Below, piece by piece: positions 5,870-7,109 of a stretch of DNA of 7,109 bases. Numbering within the stretch: the first letter of the stretch is position 1; every line of letters starts with the position of its first letter. This DNA is from Bacillota bacterium (GTDB lineage: Bacteria; Bacillota; Dethiobacteria; SKNC01): assembly GCA_007121375.1 (NCBI GenBank), contig SKLX01000131.1, positions 1-7,109 of the forward strand, written 5' to 3'. The position numbers and the translations under genes were made by a program. The notes beneath the pieces are model-generated. The model saw only the letters and a list, made by a program, of their open reading frames with translations, made no database searches and was not told where the DNA came from.

Positions 5870-7109
5870 ATGTTTAAGTTGGAAAAGCTAGAGGAAAATG
5901 TCTATATCCTACCCAGGCATAATAAGATGAAGGTGGATGCCCTTTTGTTTTTAAAGGAGGAAATCCTGGAAGATGTGAAACAGGATGAGTCCCTAAAGCA
6001 GCTGGCGGATGCTGCCTGCCTTCCCGGAGTATTCAAACATGTGGTAGGAATGCCCGATATACACTCGGGCTTTGGCCTCCCCATAGGGGGAGTTATGGCT
6101 ACCGATGTGTTAACGGGTGTTGTGTCAGCAGGCGCGGTAGGCATGGATATAAACTGCGGTGTCCGCCTGTTAAGGACCAATATTGATCGTAAGGAAATGG
6201 ATAAAACCCTCCTTCGCCGGTTAATGGAGAGCATTGAAAAAAGGGTGCCTACAGGTATAGGTAAGTCCAGCCGGCATGTTAAGAAGGGAGCCCTGGTGGA
6301 AGAAGTTATCCTTAAGGGAGCAAAGGCTTTGATTGATAAAGGTCTTGGTTGGCCCGAAGACAGGGGAGCTATCGAAGAAGAAGGCTGCCTTCAGGGGGCT
6401 GATTTAAACAAGTTAAGTCCCAGTGCCCTTAAAAGGAGCGACCAGCTAGCCACCATTGGGGGGGGAAATCATTTTATTGAAATTGGATATGTTTCTGAAA
6501 TCTTCAATGAACCCCTGGCAGAATTTTTTGATCTTAAAAAAGGCCAGGTTACGGTAATGATTCATACAGGGAGCAGGGGTTTTGGCCATCAAATTTGTAC
6601 CGATTTTACGAAAACCATGCTATCGGCTGGCAAGAAATACGGCATTGACCTTCCTTCCAGGGGACTGGCCTGTGTTCCTGTAGAATCCATGGAGGGCAAG
6701 GATTACCTGTCCGCCATGGCCTGTGCCGTGAATTTCGCCTTTGGTAACCGGCAGCTGATTACCCACGAGGTCAGGGAAGCCTTTGGTGATGTTTACAGGT
6801 GCAGTCCCGATGATTTGGGATTGGAACTCATTTATGACCTGGCCCATAATATTGCCAAATTTGAAACCCATTTCAATAAAAAGGTTTTGGTCCATAGAAA
6901 GGGAGCTACCCGGGCCCTTCCCCCAGGACATCCTTCTAATCCTGAAAAGTATTTAAAGACGGGTCACCCGGTGTTGATTCCGGGTAGTATGGGAACTGCT
7001 TCTTACGTGGTGGCAGGTACGGAAAAAAACAATATAACCTTTTACTCTGCTAATCACGGGGCTGGAAGGGTAATGTCTAGAAAAGCGGCTCGTCAGACCC
7101 TTTGTAAAA
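5870..7109 (+). CDS. rtcB: RNA-splicing ligase RtcB (3' end outside the window)
   Basis: An open frame from the ATG at 5870, preceded by GGGAGGG (5857-5863, 6 nt away), runs without a stop to the window end, giving 413 of about 480 expected residues. RtcB joins RNA ends bearing a 2',3'-cyclic or 3'-phosphate to a 5'-OH end, using GTP and Mn2+; it repairs cleaved tRNA and other RNAs. Motifs: MPDIHSGFGLPIGG (61-74), GMDINCGVR (91-99) with metal ligands Asp93 and Cys96, GGGNHF (197-202) with Asn200 and His201, HTGSRGFGH (232-240), HRKGATRA (342-349), PGSMGTASYV (371-380), and ANHGAGRVMSR (394-404) with His396, the residue that becomes guanylylated. All catalytic motifs expected in this part are present, so the gene looks functional. 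An 8-G run encodes part of GGGN. No archease gene, a frequent RtcB partner, is visible in the window; it could lie downstream. Confidence 0.95.
   Translation, partial: MFKLEKLEENVYILPRHNKMKVDALLFLKEEILEDVKQDESLKQLADAACLPGVFKHVVGMPDIHSGFGLPIGGVMATDVLTGVVSAGAVGMDINCGVRLLRTNIDRKEMDKTLLRRLMESIEKRVPTGIGKSSRHVKKGALVEEVILKGAKALIDKGLGWPEDRGAIEEEGCLQGADLNKLSPSALKRSDQLATIGGGNHFIEIGYVSEIFNEPLAEFFDLKKGQVTVMIHTGSRGFGHQICTDFTKTMLSAGKKYGIDLPSRGLACVPVESMEGKDYLSAMACAVNFAFGNRQLITHEVREAFGDVYRCSPDDLGLELIYDLAHNIAKFETHFNKKVLVHRKGATRALPPGHPSNPEKYLKTGHPVLIPGSMGTASYVVAGTEKNNITFYSANHGAGRVMSRKAARQTLCK

Noticed and set aside
5902..6931. Minus-strand open frames at 5902-6234 and 6620-6931
   Set aside because: Both are antisense to rtcB, whose motifs run without interruption through the region, and neither product resembles a known family.

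Overview
The window reads as a stretch of chromosome from a low-GC Gram-positive bacterium, most likely an anaerobic Clostridia-type Firmicute. The basis is AT-rich intergenic DNA, strong purine-rich Shine-Dalgarno sites (AAGGAGG, GAGGAGG, GGGAGGG), two TTG starts, and protein sequences of Firmicute character. The exact genus cannot be read from the sequence. All seven genes lie on the + strand and are tightly packed. No stretch longer than 120 bases lacks a gene. I see no tRNA, rRNA, CRISPR array, insertion sequence or sign of recent transfer.

Layout: (1) 1-86 is AT-rich leader with no recognisable gene. (2) 87-1061 encodes a tetratricopeptide-repeat protein with a helical, charged N-terminus, separated from the rest by 120 bp. 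(3) 1182-5041 is a four-gene cluster for salvage of 5'-modified adenosines: a methylthioadenosine/methylthioinosine phosphorylase (mtnP type), methylthioribose-1-phosphate isomerase (mtnA), a class II (fuculose-1-phosphate type) aldolase, and a methylthioadenosine/S-adenosylhomocysteine deaminase (mtaD). (4) 5088-7109 encodes the nucleotidase SurE and the RNA ligase RtcB; RtcB is cut by the end of the window after 413 codons.

The four salvage genes form a coherent route. MtaD would deaminate 5'-methylthioadenosine (MTA) or 5'-deoxyadenosine to the inosine form, and the phosphorylase would release hypoxanthine and the sugar-1-phosphate. MtnA would open the sugar to the ribulose-1-phosphate, and the aldolase would split it to dihydroxyacetone phosphate (DHAP) plus 2-(methylthio)acetaldehyde or acetaldehyde. 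This needs no oxygen and resembles the known 'DHAP shunt' rather than the classical methionine salvage pathway, whose later genes (mtnK, mtnW, mtnX, mtnD) are absent here. The phosphorylase carries Asn208 and Ala210 where human MTAP has two adenine-contacting aspartates. This suggests a 6-oxopurine (inosine-type) substrate and fits the deaminase acting first.

A well-formed extended -10 promoter overlaps the end of mtaD and could give surE-rtcB its own transcription. Nothing in the window is a wholly unknown system. The most distinctive content is the predicted deaminase-first version of the DHAP shunt and its linkage to surE-rtcB.
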